Positions 1 to 7,222 of a stretch of DNA of 12,711 bases are shown one piece after another. The translations under genes and the position numbers were made by a program. The stretch is taken from NCBI GenBank assembly GCA_025451425.1, contig JANWKK010000023.1, forward strand, positions 1-12,711, given 5' to 3'. Position 1 is the first letter of the stretch, and every line of letters starts with the position of its first letter. The stretch comes from Gemmatimonadaceae bacterium. Its GTDB lineage: Bacteria; Gemmatimonadota; Gemmatimonadetes; Gemmatimonadales; Gemmatimonadaceae. The notes below the pieces were generated by a model. It had not been told where the DNA came from and ran no database searches. It saw only the letters and a program-made list of their open reading frames with translations.

Positions 1-52
1 GGCGGCATTCCGCCTCGAACTCCGCTTTCAATTCTGCGGGGTCGTGCTCCAT
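1..52 (-). CDS. 5' end of an unidentified gene, cut by the window edge
   Basis: An ATG on the minus strand at 52 opens a frame with no stop down to base 1, giving 17 codons (MEHDPAELKAEFEAECR). The peptide is charged and looks like the start of a soluble helix. A purine-rich AGAGAAG lies a few bases upstream as a weak ribosome-binding site. It would be the next gene, 72 nt downstream of the CPBP protease on the same strand. No family can be named from so little sequence, and an accidental open frame is possible. Confidence 0.35.
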   Translation of the reverse strand, partial: MEHDPAELKAEFEAECR

Positions 53-124
53 AAATCTTCTCTAGCTTTCACGTCCACGCAAAAGCCGACAGCGGTTCAG
101 CGGCCTCCCGCAATCGATATCGCA

Positions 125-994
125 TCATCTTGTGACAACAGCCGGTATGTCCGTTCGCGGCGGAACCGACTTTGGCGCCGGAACCGCGTCGTTAGGCATA
201 GTGATTGCGCCGCGCGCGCGCCAGAAGATCCACGCGATGACGACGAACGCGAGCGCCAGCGCGACCCCGAATTCGCCCGTGAGCCAGCGCGTCGGACCCG
301 TATCTACCGTCACGTTATCGAAGAACCCCTGGATGAACAGATTGTGCGAGGCGTGCAGGATCGCAGCGGGCCACACGCTGCCCGAGCGCAATCGCAGCCA
401 GGCGAAGGGGACGCCCATCGCGACGACCATCACTGCGAAGCAGGTCACCGAGTACCACGTGGGCGTGCCGCCGTTGTAGTCCGCGAAGATGATGAGTGGC
501 ATGTGCCACACCGCCCAGATCGCGCCGCTCAAGAGTGACAACTTGCCGAATGACATCGTACGTGCGAGTGTCGGAACGAGGAAGCCGCGCCAACCCAACT
601 CTTCCCCTGTCGCCGAGACTAAGCTGCTCGCGACCCCGACGAAGGCGAAGGCCAGAATACCGTGGTGGAACCGAGATAAGTCGAGGCCGCCGAGGCCTGT
701 CGCCCAGACAAGCCCGTAGGCGATGATGCCATAGCCTAACGGGAGCAGGTAGGCGAGGATGGCGCAACGCGTCGTGACCATGTTCCAGCCCCATCCCTCC
801 CCGCGGACGTTGCGCTGGAAGATGAGGCGTGTGACGAGCGCACTCGTGCCCGGAGACCACATGAGCGCGAGGACATACAGGCCGCCGTGGGCGTCGAGGC
901 TGTGCGCCCGGATGACCAGCGTATACCAGATTGTGCTGAGCCCAAACGTTAGGCCGAGGAACGTCGCGAGTGGAGCACGCGTGTCTTTGTTCAT
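125..994 (-). CDS. CPBP-family intramembrane metalloprotease (CAAX protease/bacteriocin-processing type)
   Basis: A 289-residue, strongly hydrophobic protein with about seven to eight membrane segments. It carries the CPBP (Abi, Rce1-like) signature: GEELGWRGF with the E131-E132 pair and R136, then WAVWHMPL with H164, then HASHN with H214 and N218. These are the family's metal-binding and catalytic positions in the usual order. Family members cleave peptides or prenylated proteins inside the membrane, some giving bacteriocin self-immunity; the substrate here is unknown. The ATG at 994 is preferred over an upstream in-frame ATG at 1066 because it overlaps the stop of the preceding VOC gene as ATGA, a classic coupling arrangement. 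The tail after residue 262 is Pro/Ala-rich and probably cytoplasmic. Confidence 0.9.
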   Translation of the reverse strand: MNKDTRAPLATFLGLTFGLSTIWYTLVIRAHSLDAHGGLYVLALMWSPGTSALVTRLIFQRNVRGEGWGWNMVTTRCAILAYLLPLGYGIIAYGLVWATGLGGLDLSRFHHGILAFAFVGVASSLVSATGEELGWRGFLVPTLARTMSFGKLSLLSGAIWAVWHMPLIIFADYNGGTPTWYSVTCFAVMVVAMGVPFAWLRLRSGSVWPAAILHASHNLFIQGFFDNVTVDTGPTRWLTGEFGVALALAFVVIAWIFWRARGAITMPNDAVPAPKSVPPRTDIPAVVTR

Positions 995-1389
995 GACGGC
1001 CGCTCGGAAGTGATGGTGAACTTGAAGCCATCGGGATCTCGCACCCGGAACATGCGCGTGCCCCATCGCGTGTCCATGGGTTCGGTGTCGAACGTGCCGC
1101 CGCGCTCGCGAACGCGCTGCGCGAGGTCGTCGACGTTCTGCGTGGTCGTGATCATGAACGAGAAACCCTCGCCTTTGACGCGATCGGTACCCTTCGCGCC
1201 GTCGTCCTGATTGATGAGGATTCGCACGTCGCCAGCTTTGAGTGCAACCCCCATCACTTTGCCGCCGCGCTCATGCTCACGGTCGACGGAGAAGCCGAGG
1301 ACGTCGCGATACCAGTCGCGGCTTCGCTCGAGGTCTTTCACGGTGAGAGAGGCTTGTAGTGAACGCCCGCTAAATGAATCAATGCTCAT
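991..1389 (-). CDS. VOC-superfamily (glyoxalase/bleomycin-resistance fold) protein
   Basis: A 132-residue single-domain protein. It shows the paired beta-alpha-beta modules of the vicinal oxygen chelate fold: SLTVKDLERSRDWYRDVLGF near residues 14-33 and MFRVRDPDGFKFTIT near 113-127. In metal-dependent members the motif DPDGxxxE ends in a metal-binding glutamate; here that position is T125. The first-strand ligand position is occupied by Q12. It may therefore be a ligand-binding or resistance-type member and not a true glyoxalase I; this is inferred from sequence. The ATG at 1389 is used because the fold starts there, though no clear Shine-Dalgarno is visible. The stop overlaps the start of the CPBP gene by four bases, so the two are probably translated together. 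It lies 71 nt downstream of the hexosaminidase. Confidence 0.9.
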   Translation of the reverse strand: MSIDSFSGRSLQASLTVKDLERSRDWYRDVLGFSVDREHERGGKVMGVALKAGDVRILINQDDGAKGTDRVKGEGFSFMITTTQNVDDLAQRVRERGGTFDTEPMDTRWGTRMFRVRDPDGFKFTITSERPS

Positions 1390-1460
1390 GTTGACGTTTA
1401 GAAGTTGGTGTGGATGTGGGACGTGTTGACGCGTACCGCCGACGATTGACGGCCTAACGA

Positions 1461-3104
1461 CTACCATGCGACTTCGGGTGACGGATAATAGTTGACCCCG
1501 AGTAGTCGCCAGCGCGGCGCGTGGGCGGCAATGCGCGCGCGGAAACTCTCCCAGTTCTTGGCCGACGCGGGTGACCACGCGACCTCGGCGATCGCCGGCA
1601 ACCGCGGCACCATCATGTATTGCGCGGCAGTGATGTTCTTCACCGTCTCCGACCACAGTGGCGCCTCGACGCCGACGACCGACTGCTCCGGCACGCCCTG
1701 CAGATAGGCCACCGGATCCCAATCGTACGACGTGCGGAGGTCGACGAACCCCGCCCAGTCGAGTCCGAGCTCCGTTGACGGCGTGTACTTCATGTCGAGA
1801 TACGTCTTGCTCGCCGGGGAGAGAAGCAACTTCGCGCCCTGTTTGAACGCTAGGAGCGCGCTGTCGCTCTTCCATTGTTGCGCGATCGTGGTCGGACGCA
1901 GTCGTGCCTTTCCAACTTCCTCCCAGCCGACCATGGTTTTTCCGTTCTTGTATACGATGTCTTGTACGCGCTCGACAAAGTGGGTGTATTGCTCGTTCGT
2001 GAGCGCTTCGACCTCGTCTCCGCCTACGTGGAAGTACGCGCCGGGGGTCATCGCGCTCAGCTCGCGCACGACGTCGTCGATGAACTTGTAAACGACCTCG
2101 CTATCGGGACATAGTGTGCTGAAGCCGACGGCAATCCCGGTGTAGACGCCGGGTCCCTGCGTTCCGCCGTAGATGCCCGGCGTCGCCTTGCTGCAGCCTA
2201 GCTGCGGATACGACGCAATCGCCGCGTTCGTGTGCGCCGGCATGTCGATTTCCGGCACGATCGTGATGAACCGATCCTGCGCGTACCTAACGAGCGATGC
2301 GTAATCCTGCTTCGTGTAGAATCCGCCCGGGCCAGCGCCGACCTCAGTGCTGCCGCCAACGGTCGTCAGATTCGGCCACGAATCGATCTGGATCCGCCAG
2401 CCCTGATCGTCGGACAGGTGCAAGTGCAGCGTGTTGAGCTTGTACAGCGCGAGAAGGTCGATCGTCTGCTTCACTTCGTCGACGGTGAAGAAGTGGCGCG
2501 CCACGTCGAGCATCGCGCCGCGCCAGGCGAAGCGTGGATGATCGATGATGCGGCCTGGCGGAATCGTCCACGCAGTCACCATGTGCATCTCGCTCTGCTC
2601 GGCCTCGATGGGCGTGGGGAGCAGTTGACGAAGCGTTTGCGTCCCGTAAAAGAGCCCCGCGGGCGCGCCGGCCAGGATCTGCACGGAATTGGTGTCGATC
2701 GTGACGTCGTATCCTTCGCCGCCGAGCGCCGCGGCGCCGCCGAGTCGGAGCACGATCGCGCCGTTAGGCGCAGGGGTGTCCGTGCCGGAGACGGGGAAGC
2801 GATACCCCGTGGCTCGACGGAGCAGCGCCGCGAGGTCCTCGCCCACGCGTGCCGCGTCGGCATTGTTCGCGGGGACGACGATCGTCGTCGTTGCGGTAAG
2901 GGCGAATGGCGCGCCAGTCGTCGGGCTCACCGACACGGGCGCGGGCACGACGCGGTTCGCGCTGAGCGTTGCGAGTGGTGCTATCTGGATCGGTCGTGGG
3001 CGCGGCGCGGGCTTGGCCGCGGTCTGCGGTGATGGCGTAGGACGGCACGCGGCGAGCACGCAGAGCATCGTTAGGCTGGCGGCGGAAAGGCCTTTGAGTA
3101 GCAT
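1461..3104 (-). CDS. Beta-N-acetylhexosaminidase, GH20 family, lipoprotein
   Basis: A 547-residue exported enzyme that removes terminal GlcNAc or GalNAc from chito-oligosaccharides, glycans or cell-wall fragments. Residues 1-20 form a lipoprotein signal with lipobox LAAC (C20). A Pro/Ala-rich linker follows, then the GH20b N-terminal domain (about 50-185), then the GH20 barrel (about 190-500). Visible active-site features are R195 in FAWRGAMLD, HLHLSDDQGWR (about 227-237), EIDMPAH with H291, the catalytic Asp-Glu pair D363-E364 in HVGGDE, W394 in GWEE and the W484 region. These fit substrate-assisted catalysis through the acetamido group. The length is normal for the family. It heads the minus-strand run towards VOC and CPBP, and is divergent from a YdjC/ChbG deacetylase, which suggests amino-sugar scavenging. 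Confidence 0.95.
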   Translation of the reverse strand: MLLKGLSAASLTMLCVLAACRPTPSPQTAAKPAPRPRPIQIAPLATLSANRVVPAPVSVSPTTGAPFALTATTTIVVPANNADAARVGEDLAALLRRATGYRFPVSGTDTPAPNGAIVLRLGGAAALGGEGYDVTIDTNSVQILAGAPAGLFYGTQTLRQLLPTPIEAEQSEMHMVTAWTIPPGRIIDHPRFAWRGAMLDVARHFFTVDEVKQTIDLLALYKLNTLHLHLSDDQGWRIQIDSWPNLTTVGGSTEVGAGPGGFYTKQDYASLVRYAQDRFITIVPEIDMPAHTNAAIASYPQLGCSKATPGIYGGTQGPGVYTGIAVGFSTLCPDSEVVYKFIDDVVRELSAMTPGAYFHVGGDEVEALTNEQYTHFVERVQDIVYKNGKTMVGWEEVGKARLRPTTIAQQWKSDSALLAFKQGAKLLLSPASKTYLDMKYTPSTELGLDWAGFVDLRTSYDWDPVAYLQGVPEQSVVGVEAPLWSETVKNITAAQYMMVPRLPAIAEVAWSPASAKNWESFRARIAAHAPRWRLLGVNYYPSPEVAW

Positions 3105-3238
3105 GCGAATTGTGGGTGATGTTCACAGGGAACATGGTTCATGGCTGCGTCACGCGAAAGGGTGGGAGCGTGCGCAGGTACTTCCGCCCTGACGAGAGGG
3201 CTGATAGCGTCTTGACGCCACTCGCCCGGGAGCCTCTC
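3105..3238. promoter_or_regulatory. Divergent control region with an operator-like dyad
   Basis: This 134-bp spacer separates the start codons of the hexosaminidase (minus) and the deacetylase (plus), so both promoters should lie here. A dyad ATGTTC-ACAGG-GAACAT occupies 3119-3135, 14 nt from the hexosaminidase start, and a further GTTC half-site follows at 3137-3140. On the plus side are two small hairpins in series: GCCCT/AGGGC at 3186-3201 and GCGTC-TT-GACGC at 3207-3218. These precede the deacetylase ribosome-binding site GGGAG (3228-3232, 6 nt from the ATG). I could not place convincing -35/-10 boxes. The dyad is seen in the sequence; its operator role is inference. Confidence 0.35.
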
Positions 3239-4168
3239 ATGAAGCCGCTGCGCTATGCGTCGGTCGTCTTGCTGCTGGTCGCGTCCGTGCTTCCCGCGCA
3301 GACGCGAACGATCGCCGCAAGGCTGGGCTATCCCGCCAACGCCAAGCTTCTCATCCTCCACGGCGACGATCTCGGCGTCGCGCACTCGGTTGACGCGGCG
3401 AGCCTGGAGGCGCTCGATCAGGGCGCGATCTCGTCGGCGAGCATCATGATGCCGACGCCATGGGTGACGGAAGTCGCGGCGTACGCCAAATCCCATCCCA
3501 ACGCCGACCTCGGATTGCATCTCACGCTGACGAGCGAATGGCAGACCTATCGATGGGGAAGCGTCGCGCCGAGTGACCAGGTTCAGAGTTTACTCGACTC
3601 AACGGGTACGTTGCCGTTGGATGTACCGCCACTCGTCGCGCGGGCCAAGCCGGCGGAGATCGAACGGGAATTGCGCGCGCAGATCGATCGGGCCTTAGCG
3701 CTCGGCATTCGTCCGACGCACGTCGATAGTCACATGGGCGCCCTGTTCACGGCGCCCGAGATCATGGCGGTGTATGTAAAGGTGGCGCACGACTACCATC
3801 TGCCCTTTCTCGGCTTCCGCGGCAGCTTCCAGGGCGGCGCGCCGATGCCGCTGTCGCCGAGCGATATCGCGGTCGACAACGTGATCGTGGCATCGCCGGA
3901 CGTCGCGCGCGATCACTGGAAGGAGTTTTATCTCAATGCGATCGCGAATCTCAAACCGGGTCTCACCGAGATCATCGTCCATCTGGGCCATGACGACGCC
4001 GAGCTGCAGGCGGTGACGGTGAACCACGAGCCGTACGGCTCGGCGTGGCGTCAGCGGGATTATGATGTCGTGCGCAGCGCGGAGTTCAAGAAGGCTCTGC
4101 GGGACAACAACATCATCCTCGTTAGGTGGGCTGATCTCGGGAAGCTGATCGTCTCCGAGCGGCGCTAG
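3239..4168 (+). CDS. Secreted YdjC/ChbG-family carbohydrate deacetylase
   Basis: A 309-residue protein with an N-terminal signal peptide (hydrophobic core about residues 8-20, likely cleavage after LPA). The YdjC-like domain follows, with HGDDLG (D43-D44), HLTLT (H94) and THVDSH (H161, D163, H165), the metal and catalytic positions of the family; HLGHDD (H248, H251) lies near the end. ChbG, the studied member, removes one acetyl group from chitobiose or chitotriose. The substrate here is probably an acetylated amino sugar but is not proven. The ATG at 3239 is chosen over an upstream in-frame start at 3110 because it begins the signal peptide and has GGGAG six bases upstream. Export is notable because E. 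coli ChbG is cytoplasmic. It is divergent from the GH20 enzyme. Confidence 0.92.
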   Translation: MKPLRYASVVLLLVASVLPAQTRTIAARLGYPANAKLLILHGDDLGVAHSVDAASLEALDQGAISSASIMMPTPWVTEVAAYAKSHPNADLGLHLTLTSEWQTYRWGSVAPSDQVQSLLDSTGTLPLDVPPLVARAKPAEIERELRAQIDRALALGIRPTHVDSHMGALFTAPEIMAVYVKVAHDYHLPFLGFRGSFQGGAPMPLSPSDIAVDNVIVASPDVARDHWKEFYLNAIANLKPGLTEIIVHLGHDDAELQAVTVNHEPYGSAWRQRDYDVVRSAEFKKALRDNNIILVRWADLGKLIVSERR

Positions 4169-4199
4169 CTTGTCCCGTGAACGGTGCTTCTGTCTGGAC

Positions 4200-4892
4200 T
4201 CAGATGACCTTGACGGTTACGCCGCCACCCGCCTTGTCGAGAATGACAATCGTCGCCTTCGCGCCGCTCACGAGTGGTACGGTGATTCTCGTCGTCGCGG
4301 CGTCCCAGCCCGACGCATCCGCCGGTGATTGCCAGACGCGAACCTCCCAGCTCCCAACCGTGCTCTGATAGAACGGCGCGCTCAGGTCGGTGGGGTCGGC
4401 TTCGTAGTCGAACGGGAACTGCCACGACACCGGCGTCTGGTAGTCGGGCTGGGTGCGATACACCTGCAACGTCCCGGCGTTCGGCGCGAGATGGAGGACG
4501 CGCAGCTTCGTCGCGCCGTCGGGGACCACGCTGTTCGTGTCGTCCAACACGGCCGCCGAAAGCGCGCCCCCCGCGGCGAGCGTCGCGGCAATCGTGCTCA
4601 GTGCGCCACTGGCCGCCGTGACCGACTGCGAGATCGACGTCCCTCCGGCCGTGGGGCGCAGCTCGAGCGTGTGATTGCCCGCGGCCATCGCTGTGGTGTT
4701 GATCTGACCAGCGCCGAGCGCCGAGAGAACGACGTTGCCGTCGATCAACACGTCGACGGGTGCGTTGAAGCCGTTGACGACGCGGAGACCAGGGCCGCCG
4801 CCGGTCGTGCCGAACAGCCCTGTCGTGCTGACATCACAGCTTGCGACGCCGGCGAACGCGGCGCAGGTGATCAGTATCTTGGCAACCCGCAT
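4200..4892 (-). CDS. DUF4397-domain lipoprotein
   Basis: A 230-residue exported protein. Residues 1-19 are a lipoprotein signal ending in the lipobox VASC (C19). A DUF4397-like beta-rich domain follows: LRVVNGFNAPVDVLIDG (about 36-52), then NHTLELRP (about 72-79), then a second similar unit starting LRVLHLAPNAGTLQVY (about 130-145). DUF4397 proteins are surface or periplasmic beta-sandwich proteins of unknown function, sometimes with adhesive or binding roles. The ATG at 4892 is preferred over a TTG 12 nt upstream because GGAGG (4898-4902) sits five bases before it. That site lies in the last codons of the nitrilase gene, whose stop ends one base before this start. The 3' end is convergent with the deacetylase, with only 31 nt between the stops. 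Confidence 0.88.
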   Translation of the reverse strand: MRVAKILITCAAFAGVASCDVSTTGLFGTTGGGPGLRVVNGFNAPVDVLIDGNVVLSALGAGQINTTAMAAGNHTLELRPTAGGTSISQSVTAASGALSTIAATLAAGGALSAAVLDDTNSVVPDGATKLRVLHLAPNAGTLQVYRTQPDYQTPVSWQFPFDYEADPTDLSAPFYQSTVGSWEVRVWQSPADASGWDAATTRITVPLVSGAKATIVILDKAGGGVTVKVI

Positions 4893-4902
4893 GCTATCCT
4901 CC
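4893..4902 (-). promoter_or_regulatory. Ribosome-binding site and coupling junction, nitrilase to DUF4397
   Basis: Read on the minus strand, the junction is GGA GGA TAG C ATG. The last two glycine codons of the nitrilase form a GGAGG ribosome-binding site, TAG ends it, and one base later the lipoprotein ATG begins. This supports start choice at 4892 and predicts translational coupling, with terminating ribosomes restarting on the lipoprotein. Confidence 0.8.
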
Positions 4903-5850
4903 AAATCGGACGCGGCGCGTCTCTATTTCCTGACCGGTGCGCCTCGTTAAAGATTCATATAACTCGGGACGCCGTGCGCGCAACCAGCGTCGCCCGGATG
5001 ACATCGGAAGCAGCGAAGCGTCGAGGTCCGCCACGACCATGGCGTCGCCGGGCTCACTCGTCTCGACGATCACCTCCCCGTACGGGTCAAGTATCATTGC
5101 GTTTCCTGTACGAATCTCGTCGTCGTCGGGACCGATCCCGTTGGCGAAGAGCAGGAACATTCCGTTGTCGTGCGCCCGGCTCGGCAGCCACCGCATGATC
5201 CACCCTCGTCCCTTCGGCCCACGGAGCTCCGCCTGAATGGCGGCCGGGTCTTCGTGACGACGCGCCCAGATCGCGGGGTCGACCGGCTTCATGGCGCGAG
5301 GACTCACCGAATTGCACCCACCCGTTTGATGCGGCGAAAGGAGAATCTCGGCGCCGGCGAGCACCGTCGCGCGGGCATTCTCGATAATGTTGTTGTCGTA
5401 GCACGTCAGCACGCCGACACGGCAGCCGTGCGTGGTGTCGAAGACCGTGAACCGATCACCGTTGGCGAGAAACTCGCTCACGAACTCATGGAGCTTCCGG
5501 TGGACGGCCCATGTCCCGTTAGGCATTGCGACGACATAGCCATTGTAGAGCCGGCCGTCTTCGGCGCGCTCGATCAATCCCGCGCCGATGGTCATGTCGT
5601 TGTCGCGCGAGAGGCGCAGCAGTTCCTGCGTCAACGGCCCATCCGGCACTGGCTCGGCGAGCGCTTCCATCTCGTCGCGCGAGAGCTTGCGGGTGTGCCA
5701 GTAGCCGGTGAGACACATCTCCGGGAAGGCGATGATCTCGACCTGAGCGCGCGCTGCGTCAGTGACGAAGTGTCGACCGCGGGAGACGTTGTAAGCTTTG
5801 TCGCCGGGGGCGTGCTGGAACTGCACGGATGCGACGCGGATGTCACGCAT
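4894..5850 (-). CDS. Nitrilase-superfamily carbon-nitrogen hydrolase
   Basis: A 318-residue cytoplasmic protein with the Glu-Lys-Cys triad of the nitrilase/amidase superfamily: E44 in FPEMCLTGY, K119 in HRKLHEF and C150 in LTCYDNNI. A second conserved glutamate is probably E122. Members hydrolyse nitriles, amides or N-carbamyl compounds through a cysteine thioester. The long region at 165-220 (PHQTGGCNSVSPRAM onwards) departs from small-amide enzymes, and the substrate cannot be assigned. The ATG at 5850 is chosen because homology begins at once (MRDIRVASVQFQ); the open frame extends to 5946 but that part looks non-coding. No strong ribosome-binding site is visible. It is the first gene of a two-gene unit with the DUF4397 lipoprotein. 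Confidence 0.92.
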   Translation of the reverse strand: MRDIRVASVQFQHAPGDKAYNVSRGRHFVTDAARAQVEIIAFPEMCLTGYWHTRKLSRDEMEALAEPVPDGPLTQELLRLSRDNDMTIGAGLIERAEDGRLYNGYVVAMPNGTWAVHRKLHEFVSEFLANGDRFTVFDTTHGCRVGVLTCYDNNIIENARATVLAGAEILLSPHQTGGCNSVSPRAMKPVDPAIWARRHEDPAAIQAELRGPKGRGWIMRWLPSRAHDNGMFLLFANGIGPDDDEIRTGNAMILDPYGEVIVETSEPGDAMVVADLDASLLPMSSGRRWLRARRPELYESLTRRTGQEIETRRVRFGG

Positions 5851-5907
5851 ACATGAAGATCGGGTGTAGGCGCAGAAGTCGACAGGATGATTGCGGATCG
5901 GACGTCG

Positions 5908-5993
5908 GCATCTCAGACCGTTGCTGATTCCTAATTGCGGCGTCAAAGGCAGTTTACGGTGCGCCGCCTGTGATCTATGCCGGTCTGAGATGC
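5908..5993. repeat. Perfect 13-bp inverted repeat with a nested 6-bp pair
   Basis: GCATCTCAGACCG at 5908-5920 pairs perfectly with CGGTCTGAGATGC at 5981-5993 across a 60-nt interior. Inside, GCGGCG (5937-5942) can pair with CGCCGC (5962-5967), so the whole can fold as a long two-tier stem. It fills most of the 165-bp spacer between the kinase stop (6016) and the nitrilase start (5850), both on the minus strand. It could end kinase transcription, regulate the nitrilase leader or be a small mobile repeat. No T-run follows, so it is not a standard intrinsic terminator. Confidence 0.6.
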
Positions 5994-6015
5994 GCCAAGC
6001 CGGAGTCAGCGCCGA

Positions 6016-7197
6016 TCACCTTCCACGCTTGACCTTCCGAGACCGCGTCGGTGCGGCGACCAGTCTCCAGAACTGCGCATCCCCGATCACAGTCACGGGA
6101 TGCCCGAGCGCGGCGAGGCGGCGGATCTCCATGATCTTGGTCCCGCCAGCCTGTCCCGCGATCTGCTGCTTGTTAGGCTTGCCGCGAACCAGCACGTCCG
6201 TCAACTGCCCGGGCTTCGACTGCACGATTGCGCCTGCTTTCTTCGCGGCGGCGACGGCCTCGCTCCGCGGGCGGCTCAGGAATCCGGTAAACGCGATGTG
6301 CTTTCCCGTTAGGCTCGTGACCCGCCCGAGTCGGGGCTCGGGTGACTTGCCGTGGAGTGCGGCGATGAGCTCGTTGGCCGCTTCGTAACGCTTGCCGCGC
6401 GACCCGAGGCAGCGGTGGATCACTTCCTTTAGATGGTCGCTGCATGGGAGACGGCGCACGTCTTTACTGCGCATCGGGCTCGTGATGTCGCCGCGAAGCA
6501 GCATCGCCGCGATCAGGCCGACTTGATAGATGTCGTCGCGCTGCTGCCAGCGACGGATCTTGCCCCAGGCGATCTCCGTCGGCGCGTTCAGTAGATTGAA
6601 CGCGTCGGCGGTGACGCCGCGACGGCTCAACTGATGCGTCGCAATCCCGAAGTCGCCGAGCTTGAGCTCTTCGTTGTCGCACACGAAGACGTTGAAGGGC
6701 GTAAGGTCGCGGTGCAGGCCTTGACCGCGGTGCAAGGCGTCGAGTGCTTTGAGGATAGCGGCGATCTCGCGCCTAACGAAGCGCTCTGACTGCGGTCCGT
6801 TCTTCGACAGCCACGCGCCGAGATCGCCGTGTTGGGCATACTCCATCGTAAGGCAATAGCGCATCCGAAGACCATCGACAATCGCAAAGCGATCGAAGAC
6901 GCGGAGCGCGCGCGGCTCGCGGTCGAGTAGTTCAGCGAAGTAGGCCTCGCGAAGCCACGCGGACATGCGCTCGCTGATCTTGACGCAGACCTGCGCAGGC
7001 ATGCCTTGCGACGGTGTCGCGGTAGCGAGATACACCTCGCCGAAGCCGCCTTTGCCGATGAGCCGCTCGAGCCGGTAAGTGCGGCCGGACTCGTAGCTGT
7101 AGGCCGTCGGCGCGGACGAATGCGGCGTCAGGTTCGTACCTAACGCGGCATCGGACCTCGGAGCCGTGCGCGACCGCCGCTCAGTGACTTCCTTCAT
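6016..7197 (-). CDS. Serine/threonine protein kinase with C-terminal BRCT domain
   Basis: A 393-residue protein without a signal peptide or membrane segment. After an unstructured N-terminus, the kinase domain spans about 40-285. It has the glycine loop IGKGGFGEVY (G48, G50, G53), K73 in VCVKISE, probable helix-C E89, the catalytic loop HRDLTPFN (D164, N169) and DFG (D182), so the key catalytic residues are intact. The usual activation-loop end GTPxYxAPE is replaced by NLLNAPTEIAWGK. Residues about 295-381 match a BRCT domain: LTGKHIAFTGF, KKAGAIV, then TDVLVRGK, and the conserved Trp in FWRLV. The tail RSRKVKRGR is strongly basic. BRCT domains bind phosphopeptides or DNA ends; in bacteria they are mainly known from NAD-dependent DNA ligase. 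The ATG at 7197 is preferred; a TTG at 7209 is an alternative. No obvious operon partner. Confidence 0.92.
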   Translation of the reverse strand: MKEVTERRSRTAPRSDAALGTNLTPHSSAPTAYSYESGRTYRLERLIGKGGFGEVYLATATPSQGMPAQVCVKISERMSAWLREAYFAELLDREPRALRVFDRFAIVDGLRMRYCLTMEYAQHGDLGAWLSKNGPQSERFVRREIAAILKALDALHRGQGLHRDLTPFNVFVCDNEELKLGDFGIATHQLSRRGVTADAFNLLNAPTEIAWGKIRRWQQRDDIYQVGLIAAMLLRGDITSPMRSKDVRRLPCSDHLKEVIHRCLGSRGKRYEAANELIAALHGKSPEPRLGRVTSLTGKHIAFTGFLSRPRSEAVAAAKKAGAIVQSKPGQLTDVLVRGKPNKQQIAGQAGGTKIMEIRRLAALGHPVTVIGDAQFWRLVAAPTRSRKVKRGR

Positions 7198-7222
7198 TAT
7201 CAGACTCAACCCTTTTCTTTAG

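Noticed and set aside
44..538. A 164-codon plus-strand frame at the left end
   Set aside because: Antisense to the CPBP protease, Arg/Asp-rich, no ribosome-binding site.
1391..1451. Three TTGACG words upstream of the VOC gene
   Set aside because: TTGACG is common across this window and the spacing is irregular, so it does not support an operator array or a -35 box.
2232..3032. A 266-codon plus-strand frame opposite the hexosaminidase
   Set aside because: Antisense shadow of a well-supported GH20 gene, with Arg-rich low-complexity composition.
4329..5856. Two long plus-strand frames (4329-5198 and 5170-5856) opposite the DUF4397 and nitrilase genes
   Set aside because: Both are antisense to genes with clear motifs and a coupled ribosome-binding site; the translated products are Arg-rich without domains.
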